A model generated the notes under the pieces. It had not been told where the DNA came from and did not search any database. It saw only the letters and a list, made by a program, of their open reading frames with translations. 64,000 nt of DNA from Tridacna crocea (taxonomy: Eukaryota; Mollusca; Bivalvia; Cardiida; Cardiidae): positions 33,417,361-33,481,360 of the forward strand of contig OX031064.1 of NCBI GenBank assembly GCA_943736015.1. Reading direction: 5' to 3'. The position numbers and the translations under genes are program-made. This document shows positions 10,641-22,500 of the stretch, one piece after another (position 1 is the first letter of the stretch; each line of letters begins with the position of its first letter).

Positions 10641-11254
10641 TGGAGATTACGTTTCCTCAAAATATAAAACTTTGAAATGGATTTCTTTTTCAGTTTTCTT
10701 GCTTTTTCATTCCATTTATTTAGCACGTTATGGTTTAATACTTCACCTACTAAATAAGCGAAATGAAATTAATTTAACCAGATAGCTAAAACATAAGTTT
10801 TGCTATCTCAGTGGTATTTTTTAGAGAAAGATATTGAAATAATAATACTAACAATAAAGCTAAGAGTGTACAAACACATACAAGTACAGCTGACAATAGG
10901 AGAAAATAATGTGAATGATTGCATTTCTTTAAAAGAAAAGTTATTTTTTTTTTTAAGAAAAAATATAATGTTGTCTCGACAAATCCGACATTCTCCGTTT
11001 GCTTTTTTTTTTTTGTATAATAATATTACGTCATAACAACCTTTCTCAAGATATTCCGTACATGATCCACGATCATTCGTCACAACTCGGCCGATTCCGT
11101 ACCTAAATCTTGACTTGACTCGAGGTATGTCGAATGGATCCGCGATATTGTGTTGGTTGTATACTCGGATCTTATCGTTGGTCTAAGCGGTAATGTTACA
11201 ATTATTCCCTTTCATGGTATATACAGATCTGGAGCAAGATAAGTTTTGTTCCGT
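10640..11254. other. No gene; AT-rich with poly-T runs
   Basis: Apart from the family N fragment at 11058 I see no repeat match or exon signal. Confidence 0.4.
11058..11150 (+). repeat. Family N fragment
   Basis: CACAACTCGGCCGATTCCGT and ACTCGAGGTATGTCGAATGG match the family N left arm and centre. Confidence 0.6.
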
Positions 11255-11335
11255 ATAGTAGTTAATTTAGGCGGACAAAGCAACGTCAGAATATACATTC
11301 TGACGTTGCTTTGTCCGCCTAAACTAATTACTATA
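11254..11335. repeat. 82-bp near-perfect palindrome
   Basis: TTTAGGCGGACAAAGCAACG followed by TCAGAA, then the mirror image to CTATA. Arms of about 40 bp with a loop of a few bases. Confidence 0.9.
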
Positions 11336-11552
11336 TATATGATAGGACTGGAAACAAGGTAACCCGGATCTAAATGTTGGCACAAACTTTACCGATTTCA
11401 ATATTGGTTAGTTGCATACCTGAAATCAACCGGACGTTTTTAAATAATTAAATATGTACCCGGAAGAATAGTATCTTTTACACCTGTCATGCATTTACCC
11501 TTCTTATATTATTATGAATTTAATATGAGCAATGCTCTGATAAAAAGGGGGC

Positions 11553-12186
11553 TTAACGTAGTAGACCCGTAATAGAAAGCAGCTGTTTCTACTATAATAT
11601 TATCCTACAAAATTTGCTAAGATTAAAAATGAGTATTATTGTATTGCTTTCACCGAGCCACTTTTTCCTTTTTGTCCTTCTTAGAATTATCATTTATAAA
11701 TCTGAAAACCACTATATTCTCATTACAAAGGGATAAGATAATTACCTCCCTTTTCTGGAACAAATAATTTCAAGATAGACATTAAAGGAATTCCTGGTCG
11801 GTTAAAAATGTGCAAAAAGATTATATCTGTATAAATCTGTCTTTATCAACTGTCAAGAAATTTTATGCCATGTTGCACTATAGAAGTTGGTTGGTTGTAT
11901 TGGGGTTTAATGCCACTTTAACAGCTAAGGTCATATCATGGCGGTCGGTGACGCACCTGTGTTTCCTGGCTCTCTCACACCAGTACTTGCTACTATAGAA
12001 GTAAACATGTGAGAAAAGTAGTCGGTGGCTCTAAAAAGAAAGTTAATATGTTAGTACTGGTATGAGAAAGCCAGGAAACACATGTGCCTCACCGACCGGC
12101 ATGATGAAACCTTAGTTGTCAAAGTGTCGTTAAACCCAAATACAACCAACCAATGCACTAGAAGTATTATGGGTCCACTGCCTTAA
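11553..12186 (-). mobile_element. Family M element (TTAA ends), split by a foldback
   Basis: TTAA, CGTAGTAGACCCGTAATAGA on the left and the complement of GGCAGTGGACCCATAATA plus TTAA on the right. Interior matches the reverse strand of 62720-63089. The right TTAA is shared with the family A MITE that starts at 12183. Confidence 0.8.
11887..12153. mobile_element. Foldback made of two inverted SINE-like arms, with TSD
   Basis: Arms of about 110 bp (11887-11995 and 12046-12153) are inverted copies; each ends outward in a SINE-type tail (GTCGTTAAACCCAAATACAA and CCAACC on the right). Flanked by TGCACTATAGAAG (11874-11886) and TGCACTAGAAG (12154-12164), an imperfect target duplication. The insertion splits a family M element. 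Confidence 0.8.
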
Positions 12187-12412
12187 CCGATTACCACACA
12201 ATCCCTACTTTTGACGCCCCTTAGAAAGAAGCCTTTTGAAAACACTGTAGGAAAAGGAGAAAATGCTGGTAACCAGCATTTTCTCCTTTTCCCACAGTGT
12301 TTTCTACCCTTCCCAGAACAAATTTCAATTTATCAGCTACCTTTTTTTTTGTCGTCTTCAAACACTTTCAATTTGAACCGGTCTAAAATTTTGTCGTGTG
12401 GTAAAGAGTTAA
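12183..12412 (-). mobile_element. Family A MITE abutting family M
   Basis: TTAA at 12183 is shared with the preceding family M element. Ends GTGTGGTAAAGAGTTAA. Confidence 0.9.
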
Positions 12413-12504
12413 TGCATCTCCGGTGTGCATGATACTAAATCACAGCGCTGTAGATCCACACTATTCATTTTGTATATCAACCGACTGAGTTATCAGGTAT
12501 ACTC

Positions 12505-12900
12505 AAGGATGACAACCTACGTCATAGCAGAGGTGTCGGAATAGCCGCCATTTTGTGCGCAAAGTGCAGATAAATTACTTTGAAAAGATATATACATCTA
12601 AAATTTACTTATAATACCTACTTCATCTCACGGCAGGGAACACTTTGATAACAAACACTTATTCTTAACGGCATTGTATACATCTATTTTTCGAAAATTG
12701 TGCGGAGATAATTGCAAAATCAACGAAACTGATGGACAAAATATTAATGAATACTAACAAAGAAAATTGTCAGGTACCATATCCACTGCTTAGTTAGGAC
12801 AGATCTTCAATAACAATAATGTACAAGCTGAAAAACATACCTTTTTAAGACGAGAATGGCGGATTTAAAATGTCTCTGATGACGTAGGATGTTACCCCTG
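12505..12900 (+). mobile_element. Family G TIR element, copy 1
   Basis: Left end GATGACAACCTACGTCATAG, right end GATGACGTAGGATGTTACCC, inverted relative to each other. Interior includes GCCGCCATTTTGTGCGCAAA. About 396 bp, non-coding. Confidence 0.8.
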
Positions 12901-12904
12901 ATAC

Positions 12905-13740
12905 TGGTCTAATCCTTCGAGGTACAGAAAATTGACTGATAGCAAAATTTACCTGAGTTGATACTTTTTTTTGCAGAGGCATTATATAAGTCCCCTTTGA
13001 AGAGCGTGGCACATATGATTTTAATCTTTCGTATACTCGCTATATTAATTGTTTTTTTTTTTTTCATTACATGACATGACCTAACATGACATGGCACGAT
13101 ATAACAAATTGGCGTAACATAGCATAACACAACACAACATATCTTTATTTAGCATTAAATACAAACATATTCATAGCCAATACAGATATGTAAGAAACGC
13201 ACGAGGTTTGAAAAGGAAAATGTATGTAAAGTACAAATTGAAAAGAAGTGAGTGTTTTTCAATCAATTTAGTAATTATATTTAAAAGGCAAGTGGTGAGT
13301 AAAAGTAAGCTGGAGTATTACAGTGGATCAAAATTTTAATCAAATGATTATGGTTCTAATTTGATCTGTTTTGTCGAACAACTAACGTAACAAATGTGGT
13401 ATTGACGCGAGAGACAGGAACAGGCACAAACAAACAGACAGACGGACAGACAGGAAGCAGACAGACAGAGCGGAGGACATAGGGAAAAGAGAAGGCATAG
13501 AGGAGGAAAGAGAGAGGAAATTGGACAGATAGAGACAATGAGACACAGAGATAAAATAAGATACCAATAATTACATGATTTACATGTACTCGGAGAAGGC
13601 GAGATACGAGTTAGATGTTGTTGTTGAATTCCTAATTAGAAAACCTTGCTAATTAAACTGATTATTTTTTCTCTTCTCGACCAACAGTAGATAAACAGAT
13701 CTACTAGAATACTTCGTGAAGGTATGAACCTTTAACCAAA
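12905..13740. other. No gene; short C fragment and GACA-rich tract
   Basis: 12905-12965 resembles the end of a family C element (CAGAAAATTGACTGATAGC). 13075-13135 is an ACATGACATG/ACACAACACA simple stretch. 13405-13560 is a purine-rich CAGACAGA tract. No exon signature. Confidence 0.5.
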
Positions 13741-13746
13741 CAATCC

Positions 13747-13833
13747 TATATCGTCGGTTTACTTCAAAAACCTCGTAACTACATCTTGTTTCAAGTTGTA
13801 GTTACGAGGTTTTTGAAGTAAATCGACGATATA
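13747..13833. repeat. Family P hairpin, copy 1
   Basis: TCGGTTTACTTCAAAAACCT then CGTAACTAC, mirrored after a 14-base loop by GTAGTTACGAGGTTTTTGAA. Nearly perfect. Confidence 0.9.
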
Positions 13834-13999
13834 TTAATTCGAGCAGCCAAAGAAAATTAATTCTAATTCTAGAAAATGCGGAAACAGCTTTTTCTCTTCA
13901 TACTTTTTCTACCATTGCACACACATACCCTATCAATTTAGTCACTTTTGATTTCATATCTGCTTTTGATGGGGGAACAGAACAGAACATTATTAGTTA

Positions 14000-14517
14000 T
14001 ATATACGGTCAGGTGGTAGGGGACTTGGAAACTTGTTCACGGATGTGGTGAATCATGTCACGCCAAGCCGAGCGGGGTAACATGATTCACCACAGCCGTG
14101 TACAAGTTTCCAAGTCCCCTGCCACCTGACCGTACAATGAATTTATTATATTGCAAAGTTTCACTATTCCAACGTTTGTTTGCGAATTTTACCTGGGTTT
14201 TAAAAAATGAGTACGCTGACGAAGTAGATTTCCCTTCTGAGTGCCCCAATTCAGCGAAAACTGATGTCACTCGATCGGAACTGACGTCATTGAAATCTTG
14301 GTAATACGTGCTAAAACTTGCAGCTTGGAGCATACTCTTGATTTTAAACTTGATCGATGCCGCCATTTTGGATGTTATGTTGATAGTGTGGTCATGTATA
14401 TGGGGCTCACGACAGGGAAACAGCTTTTACGTTGGCTTTGCCAGTATACATGATATATCTATGTTTCTGGCATATTATCCAATCAGAACACGGGAAATTG
14501 CTTTGCAGTATAATTAA
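14000..14517 (+). repeat. Family F repeat, copy 1
   Basis: Begins with a 130-bp palindrome (GGACTTGGAAACTTGTTCAC mirrored by GTACAAGTTTCCAAGTCCCC), then TGACGTCATTGAAATCTTGG and CGTTGGCTTTGCCAGTATAC. Copies at 19875 (minus) and 60963. Confidence 0.85.
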
Positions 14518-14519
14518 TC

Positions 14520-14900
14520 AGACTACAGCAGTGCAGTCTGAACTTAATCCGCACCAATTCACCAGAAATCGCTTGATACTTTTCAAATGAAATTTAATTT
14601 TGGGAAAGAATCTTGTATGTGGTAAAATAACCGGTCTCTGAAGCAGACAACACGAGCCGTGTAGAAAAAAATTTAGCCTTCTTTAGTGAAAGTTCAAGTC
14701 TATTTCTAGCTTTATAATGGTTAAGATAAAGGATAAATTATTCGGTTGCACGTATTTTATTACCTAAGGATAATTAATCCTGTTTGTGTTGAATTTTGTA
14801 TTTAGTGGACCCTATGCAGTTGCATTAAATATGTAAATTTAATGCAACTACAGTTGAGTCATGCTCTGGCAAAAGGGGGCTTAATGCATTTTCTTCATCC
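14520..14900. other. No gene; short L-like palindrome and small inverted repeat
   Basis: 14518-14545 holds CAGACTACAGCAGTGCAGTCTG. 14818-14850 has TTAAATATGTAAATTTAA. Otherwise nothing recognised. Confidence 0.4.
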
Positions 14901-14904
14901 ATGA

Positions 14905-15265
14905 TACCCATTAACTCCCGCTAGATGGCATACTACAAATAGGCATCTATCTAATTGGGCATCCTGGGAATAGAACCGGACTACTTTTCTACGCGACAAC
15001 CGTTACCGTTTGAGTTTCAAACTAAAATAAGCATTTACTCAATAAAAACCCTACCTGGTGCGATTCATTCAGCTATGATCAGCAGTTTAGAGAAATCTGC
15101 AGCTAAAACAGACCTGATTTCTCCTCAAACGTATTGATAAAAGCCATTTTCTCCATTGCTACTTTATAGCGCGTATTACTACAATCTCCCCCAATATTGG
15201 GGGGAGTGATGTCGTCATAGCAGACAGGCCGAATCTTCAAAGAATATGCCATGCGCAGACAACGT
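14905..15265 (-). repeat. Family D repeat, copy 2
   Basis: Reverse-strand copy: CCCGCTAGATGGCATACTAC at the left, CTACTTTTCTACGCGACAAC in the middle and ATGCGCAGACAACGTGATAC at the right. Confidence 0.8.
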
Positions 15266-15369
15266 GATACCGAGCAAGTCAACACTTAATTATGGATCCA
15301 TAAAAGTCCGTTTTATATCACAAACTACCGAATTATGAGGTGCACTGGTTCTCAAGTTGACATAAAGAA

Positions 15370-15445
15370 GATTGACCAATAGCGAAAAGTTTAGGATCTG
15401 GTCGGACTGCGCCGGTTGACTCAGGTCGATACTTTTTCTTTTCCA
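15370..15445. repeat. Family C palindrome, diverged
   Basis: AGCGAAAAGTTTAGGATCTG and GTTGACTCAGGTCGATACTT are the two arms. Confidence 0.6.
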
Positions 15446-15497
15446 AATGCACTAACTAAGCCCATTTTTCAGAGAGTATGACATTTCTATTTGCATT

Positions 15498-15602
15498 TAA
15501 CTCATTACCAAACGACGAAATTTCAGGCTAGTCCAAATCGAAAGCAAATGCAGAACGTATAAGATAAAAGTGACTGAAAATTTGAAATTGGTTTTGTGAA
15601 GG
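15498..15602 (+). mobile_element. Family A MITE, left arm only
   Basis: TTAACTCATTACCAAACGAC through GAAATTGGTTTTGTGAAGGT, breaking off before the hairpin. Confidence 0.8.
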
Positions 15603-15744
15603 TCCGAGTACTGACCATACAATTACAGATTGTCATCTTTACAATGATTTTCATACTTTTAAATGGTATGACTTGAATTTAAAATACATTTTGTTTTGTC
15701 TCCGTTTGGCAGCTGTTGTTACTTTAAAGAACCCTGCAGTAACC

Positions 15745-15960
15745 CCTTTATCAGACGACAGAATTTTAGACTGTTCCAAATTGAAAGCGTTTGCAGACGA
15801 CAAAATGTATGTAACTAAAGAATTAAAATACATGTATGTTTTAGATAGGAAAGAAAACACTGTGGGAAAAGGAGAAAATGCTGGTTACTCCTTTTCTCTC
15901 AATGTTTTCAGAAGGCTTCTTTCATATAGGGTCGTTAAAAATGGAGTTCGTCCTGTATCG
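15745..15960 (+). mobile_element. Family A MITE, truncated hairpin
   Basis: CAGACGACAGAATTTTAGAC left arm; hairpin collapsed to AAAATGCTGGTTACTCCTTT, losing about 13 bases of the 3' stem. Confidence 0.8.
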
Positions 15961-16012
15961 GCATTATTTCCAGTAACATAACTGTAACATTATGTATGCA
16001 ACATAAATGAGA

Positions 16013-16085
16013 GTTTTTTTAGGGCGTCGCCCATATGGGCAACCGGTGGCGACGATAAATGGACGAAAATGAACCTGCTATGCGC
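16013..16085 (+). mobile_element. 3' fragment of the SINE seen at 26017
   Basis: GGGCGTCGCCCATATGGGCA then ACCGGTGGCGACGATAAATG matches the reverse strand of 26035-26085. Confidence 0.7.
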
Positions 16086-16245
16086 ACCCCTTATGTGTTA
16101 ACATAAAGGTAAACTACAGGTGAATAATGCACCTGGAGGGGAAATGCCGTTTATAGCACATCCTACAGATGGACATAGAGCGTATAGTTAATCGATGTAT
16201 GTTGTGAAACCCTTTTCTTAAGATTTGTAAAATTATTTCAATTTG

Positions 16246-16318
16246 CCGACAATGTAGATCCAAGATCAGACGGCACAGAACGTGCAGTCTGATCTTGGAT
16301 CTACACTGTCCGACATTT
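16246..16318. repeat. Family L palindrome, best copy
   Basis: GTAGATCCAAGATCAGACGG then CACAGAACGTGCAGTCTGAT and CTTGGATCTACACTGTCCGA: about 30-bp arms. Confidence 0.88.
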
Positions 16319-16454
16319 TGTGTTATATTTAGACTAGAATAAACTTGAAATTGTTTTATTAGATAGGTTGATTTACTAATTTACGATGTCCATTGCGCCG
16401 TTTTTTCGCGCGTAAAGTGTTAAACCCTGGAAATAAACATGACATCTAGAAAAT

Positions 16455-16526
16455 ATGGCGGTTGAACGTTCGGCCGTGAATGTCTGGACTAAATATGGAC
16501 TGTTTGCGTTGAATTTTGCGATATTT
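16455..16526 (+). CDS. Gene A coding exon 1
   Basis: 24 codons starting [15 protein letters not shown] and ending at donor GTAAGT. It supplies the short cytoplasmic N-terminus and the first half of membrane segment 1. The start is chosen because the first exon of gene B (41245) has the same SAVN-W-KY layout. An out-of-frame ATG at 16439 opens a 9-codon ORF ending at 16465, overlapping this start. Confidence 0.85.
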
Positions 16527-19500
16527 GTAAGTAATTAGTGTAATTACCATCTTTTATTTTTAAAGGGAGTTTTTGTCGAACCGTTGGAATGGGAAATAAG
16601 CAAACCGGATTTTTCAGATTTACTGGAGAAAAATTCTGGTTGTTGTATTGTGATGACCGCATTTATAAGAATACCTTTTAAAATGTCGTGCAGTACAAAT
16701 TTAAGACCAGACTGCGTAGAATATGCAGTCTGATCTTAATCTTTAGTTTTTGATATGGTGAGATTTTTCATGAGAAAAAAGCATTAATATCTGAACAATG
16801 TATATAGTCGGTTTACTTCAAAAACCTCGTAACTACAGCTTGTACCAAGCTGTATAGTTACGAGGTTTTTTAAGTCCGACGATATTTTACAATCCGTTTT
16901 ACTACACAATCCAGAGTTTTAACAATTTTGAGGAGAAGGTATTTGGAAAACACGTGGAAAAAGGAGAAAATGATGGTAACCAGAATTTTCTCCTTTCCCC
17001 ACAATGTGTTTAAAAGGCCTTCTCCTCAGCGTCGTTGTAACTCGAGATTTTGTGGTAAAGGGCTAACATAAACGTGAATAAAATTGTGGAATCAGAAAAA
17101 AATGCTTCACTCTTTACTAAACGACAAAATGTAAGACTAGTCCAAATTGAAAGCATTTGCACATGATAAAATTAATGTGACTCCAAATTCAAAGATTGTT
17201 TAGAGAACGGTAGAAAACAATGTGGGAAAAGGAGAAAATGCTGGTTACCAGCATTTTCTCCTTTTTCCACAGTGTTTTTAAAAGGTTTCTTGTGCAGGAC
17301 GTTAAAAATTTGGATTGTGTGGTGAAGGGTTAATACCAAAAGTATTCTTACACAGCGCGAAATTGTCGTCTACTTGAGGGAACGGGGCGTTAAAGGTTCG
17401 CAAAGCTTTTATTTCTTTCGTATGAAAAGCGAAAATTGACCGAAAAATGAATGTATACTGTGCTATACAACAATTCGTAACCCAGTGCAATTCAGTGATC
17501 TTTTATAAAAGGTTCGTATTACATTTCATAAATAGCATTTCTTGATATGGATGGATGTATGGATTAATGGATGGATGATGGATGGATGGATGGATGGATT
17601 AATGGATGGATGATGGATGGGAATTAATGGATGGATGAATGGATTAATGGATGGATGGATGGATTAATGGATGGATGGATGGATGGATGGATGATGGATG
17701 GATGGATGGATGGATGGGTGGATGGGAATTAATGGATGGATGAATGGATGGAAGGATGGAGCGAGGGATGGAGGGAGTAAGGGATGGAAGAAGGGATGGC
17801 TTGCTGGCTGGCTGGATGGCTGGCTGGCTGGCTGGATGGATGGATGGATGGGTGGATGGACGGGCGGATGGATGGATGGTTTGGTCTAAACATATCTTTT
17901 TTTCATCGATTGAGAAATTAATTCTTACAACTTATACTAATCTCTCTCAATTCTGCTTCCTGGGAATTACACCAGAGCTCGCGCGGAATGCGTATGGGCT
18001 AATGAAAAATCGCAAAGTTGACATCCGCTCCCGGATATCGAACTGGGGACCTGATGATTACGAGGCTAACGCTGTACCTCACAAACACGGACACCAGATT
18101 GATGGATGGATGGATGGATGGATGGATCGACCTACAAATTAATCATTGGATTGGTGGGTCGGTGGATAGACGGTTAGTCAATGTTTCAGTTGGTCAGTCT
18201 ATCTGTCACATCGTCAGTTGGTCGCATGTATGTATGTATGGATGGATGGATGGATTAACGAAAGGACTGGCGGATTTAAAGATTTACGGACAGATTAATA
18301 AATGGATTGGCGGATCGGTGGATGGATGGATTCATTGGTCAGCCAGTCTGTCAGTCAGTCGGTCGGTGACATGGTCAGTCGGTCATAGTCATAGTCAATC
18401 AAACAGTGTTAGTCTTTCAAATAGTCGGTTTTTGCTCATTTTATAAAAAGAACATTTGCACCAACATGTATACTGAAGAACGTGACTTTGAGCGTTAGAT
18501 CATTATTCATGAAAACTTACGCTTCAAAATGTAGTTGTCATTGCACCAACATGTATACGAAATAACGTGACTTAAAGCGTTAGGTTATTATACATGAAAA
18601 CTTACGCTTCAAAATGTAGTCATGACAACGTACTATAGTCATTCATTGAAGAAGATACAAAAATAGACCTACAATAAAACGATGTAAACGACACCTCGTT
18701 TTATCTTACTGTACATGTATTAGTTGCAGTTCATCACCATAATTTACAAGTATGCCTTTTATATACAGTCCAATAGTGATTAATGTTTCACTAATTTAAA
18801 TAATTCGGAGTTTAACTCATTACCAAACGACAATATTTTAGGCAGGTCCAAATCGAAAGCATTTGCAGACGACAAAATGAAAGTGAAAATTGGAAATTTG
18901 TTTTGTAGAATAGAAAACATTGTGGGAAAAGGAGAAAATGCTGGTTTCCAGCAATTTCTCCTTGTCCCACAATGTTTTCTAAAGGTTTCTTTCTCAGGGT
19001 CGTCAGAAGTAGGAATTGTGTGGTAATGGGTTAAACAATCCCGAGAAAGAAGGCTTTTAAAATCATTGTGGAAACCAGCATTTTCTCTGTTTTTCCGACG
19101 ATGTTATCGATCCTCTCAAACACATATTTCTTCATTTAAGCCATGTATTTGCGTCGTCTGCAAATGAATTCAATTTGTACTTGTCTAAAATTTTGTCATC
19201 TTGTAAGGGTAAAGCAAGCGCCTGAAGAATATTCAAAATGGACTTCTTTAACCCTTGCTAAAAGACAGAATTTAGACTTGTTTGTTTTCCACAGTGATTT
19301 ACCGCTTTTAAAGTCGATTTCCATTTTTTACGTCATATCCAAGGGTGACAACCTACGTCATGGCAGAGGTGACGAAATAGCCGCCATTTTGTGTGCAAAG
19401 TGCAGATTAATTACTTTAAAAAGATATATGTACATGTATGTAAAATTTACTTAGAATACCTACTTAATCTGGTGATGGTAAATATATTTACTAGTATCCT

Positions 19501-22500
19501 ATTCGTGAAATCAAAATGCCGTGAAACAATGTTGTAGCTCTAAACACTTCAACACAATTATTCTTATCGGCATTAGATACGACATCTATTTTTAAATTGC
19601 ACATGTGCCACCGGCTTCGAAAATTGTGCGGAGGTAATTGCAAAATCAACAAAACTAATGAACAAAATATTAATGTATGCTAACGAAGAAAGTTGTCAGG
19701 TACCATATGCACTGCTTTGTTTGCATAGCTCTTCAATAACAATAATGCACAAGCTGAAAAATTTACCTTTTTAAAACGAAAATGGCGGATTTAAAATGTC
19801 TCTGATGGCGTATGCTATGACGTAGGTTGTTACCCCTGTCTATCCTTTGCCATTACGCTCCACACACACATATATGAAATTTTATTATACTGCAAAGGAA
19901 TTTCTCGTGATCTGATTGGATAATATGCTCCGAACATGTATGTCATGTATACTGGCAAAACCAAAGTAAAAACAGTTTCCCTTCCGGGAGCCCGGTATAC
20001 ATGACTACACTATCAACACAACATCCAAAATATCGACGTCCATCACGATTAACATTAAGATTGTACTCCAAGCTACACGTTTTAGCGCGTATTACCAAGG
20101 TTTCATTTCCCAGTGACGTCAGTTTTCATTGAATATGGGGCACTCAGAAGGGAAATTCTACTTGATACATGTAAACAAACAAGTAAAAAGCCGCCGCTAG
20201 GAAACTTCATATGCTTTACATGACGGTCATTTGACCTTCTTGTCGCGTTTTCAAATCGCATGATCTTGTCCGGCTGTCTTCTTTCTCTTTTTTTAACGAT
20301 ATTCTTCTTATTTTTTCTTACGCTTAGATCTATTTTCTTAATAAAAAAATACAATTATTAGATAGGTTACTTGCAGCCATGGCAAATTACCAAAACAACT
20401 CTTTTCTGAACTTCGCCATATAAAAATAAACCAACCACTTCTTTTTTTTTTCGCTTTATTTACAAAACCATGACGAAACAGACAGTGTATCGGAACAATT
20501 ACGCAAGAAAAATGGATTTAGACAGCAAAATCTGTGCCTGTCTGCCTTTTAAACTCACCACTGTTTGGAGAGGTCTGATGGCGTCTCCAACAAGGGAGAG
20601 AATGGTGACAATATTTTGAGAATGTCAGCTATAAATACGCAAAATTTGAAGAAGAAATAGAGAGGAGGGAGAAACGACTCCTAATGACGTAGTATATCCT
20701 AATTACAATTGTAATACGTTATCTTCCTTTGAAAGCTGAAACTACACAGCTATTTTTATACAAAAGTAACCCTTCACCAAACAGTCTTAGTGTTAAACGA
20801 CCCTGAAGAAGAAGGCATTTGAAAACATTGTTGGAAAAGGAGAAAATGCTGGTAACCAGCATTTTCTTCTTTTCCAACAATGTTTTCTCCACTTTTAAAG
20901 ACATTTACCGTTTTAAAGTTTGGTGTCTTCGAAGTCTTTGAAGGCCTTTGAAAAAAACTGAAAAGGAGAATACATGTATGCTGGTGACCAGCATTTTCTC
21001 CTTTTCCAACAAGGTTTACTTCACTTCCAAAGGCATTTACAGTGTTGAAGTTTGTTTTTAAAGGCCATTGGAAGCATTGTTGAAAAAGGAGACAATGCTG
21101 GTTACCAAAATGTTCTCCTATTTCAACAATGTTTTCTCCACTTCCTTAGTTATTCGTAAGTTTTTTAGTTTTATTCACTTTGTGGTCTGCCAATAGTTTC
21201 AAAATGGACAAGTCTAAAATTTTGTGCCGAGCCCCTATAGCGCAGTCGTTAGCCTACAGGGGGTCGCTGGTTCGATCCCTTGCTCGGTCAAATTTTTTCG
21301 GAGGACTGATGAAGGTCATAGCGACAGGATGCATTCCTCTCTTACCGCTAATCATTGTATCGACGATGGTTATGTGGGAAAGCAGCCAATGCCTTGGAAA
21401 GAATATTTTGCGAAGGACTTCTTAAAGAAACTCCAGGAAAGCATGGATAGGTGCACTGGCCGCCGCGATATAACTGAAAAGTGTTGAAAACGGCGTCAAA
21501 CACCATACAAATTCTGTAGTTGGGGAACTGACTAACGAACGTCATCGACTTAATAACAAATAGAACACAATACAAACGTGACTTAGATAAAATCATCAAA
21601 CTATTTTATTTCTTGTTGGACCATAACGAGCTTACAACGTACAATTTTAAGTCAATGGTGTGTTTAGTTGGAAATAAAATTAGTGAAAAATGAAATCACC
21701 AGCCCGTGAATATAGAACAGATTTGCTAAATTATACCCAAACTTCTTGTACCTTATCGATGACAACTTTCACAGAGAATCTTTGTAGATATCATTCAAAA
21801 TTAGAGTGGTAGAAACTTTGTAATTCACGTCGATATAGTCACTGGAGAGGTCATCGGACCTCTCTAACAAAAGGCAAACTGCCACAGAATTTTTTGTCTA
21901 AATCTTTTTTTGTTTTGCGACATTGTTGAGATACGCAGTCTTTTTCGTCATGGTTTTGTACATAAACCGAAATAAAAGAACCGAAACATGTCGGAAAAAG
22001 ACGTGGTTTATTTTTATATGACGAATTTAAGAACAAGAGCTGCAAGATTAATTTGTTATGACTGCAGATCACCTCTCAAATAATTGTAATTTTTTCATTA
22101 AGCAAATAAATCTTAGTAAAAGTAAAAATAAGAAGAATTTCGTTGAAAAACAGGAAGAAGACCGTTGGACAAGATCATGCGACTTGAAAACCCGGCAAGA
22201 AGATCAAATGACCGTCCTGTAAAGCATATGAGGTTTCTACATGTACGCGACGGCTTTTTTACTTGTTTGTTTACATGTACCAAAATATATTGAAATTAAA
22301 AGCCAAAAAACCATTCGAAAACATTGGTACTGACTTCTCCAGGCTTCTTTTGTAAAGAAGCAAACTTGTATTTAATAGACTTCAGATTTCGATGAGAAAG
22401 AACTATTTTTTGTTGGACAGTATTTGGCGAGTATGCGGTTTTCGTTTACATTTGAGTCTGGTACCCGTCGTACATTTATTTCTCGTAGCCGTCAGATAGA

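Noticed and set aside
13356..13567. Minus-strand Ser/Leu-rich frames
   Set aside because: Low-complexity CAGACAGA tract; no conserved features.
21224..21300. tRNA genes (also 26230-26313 and 34159-34240)
   Set aside because: Box A/B are present but acceptor stems do not pair well and each head continues into a shared SINE body and tail, so they are SINE heads.
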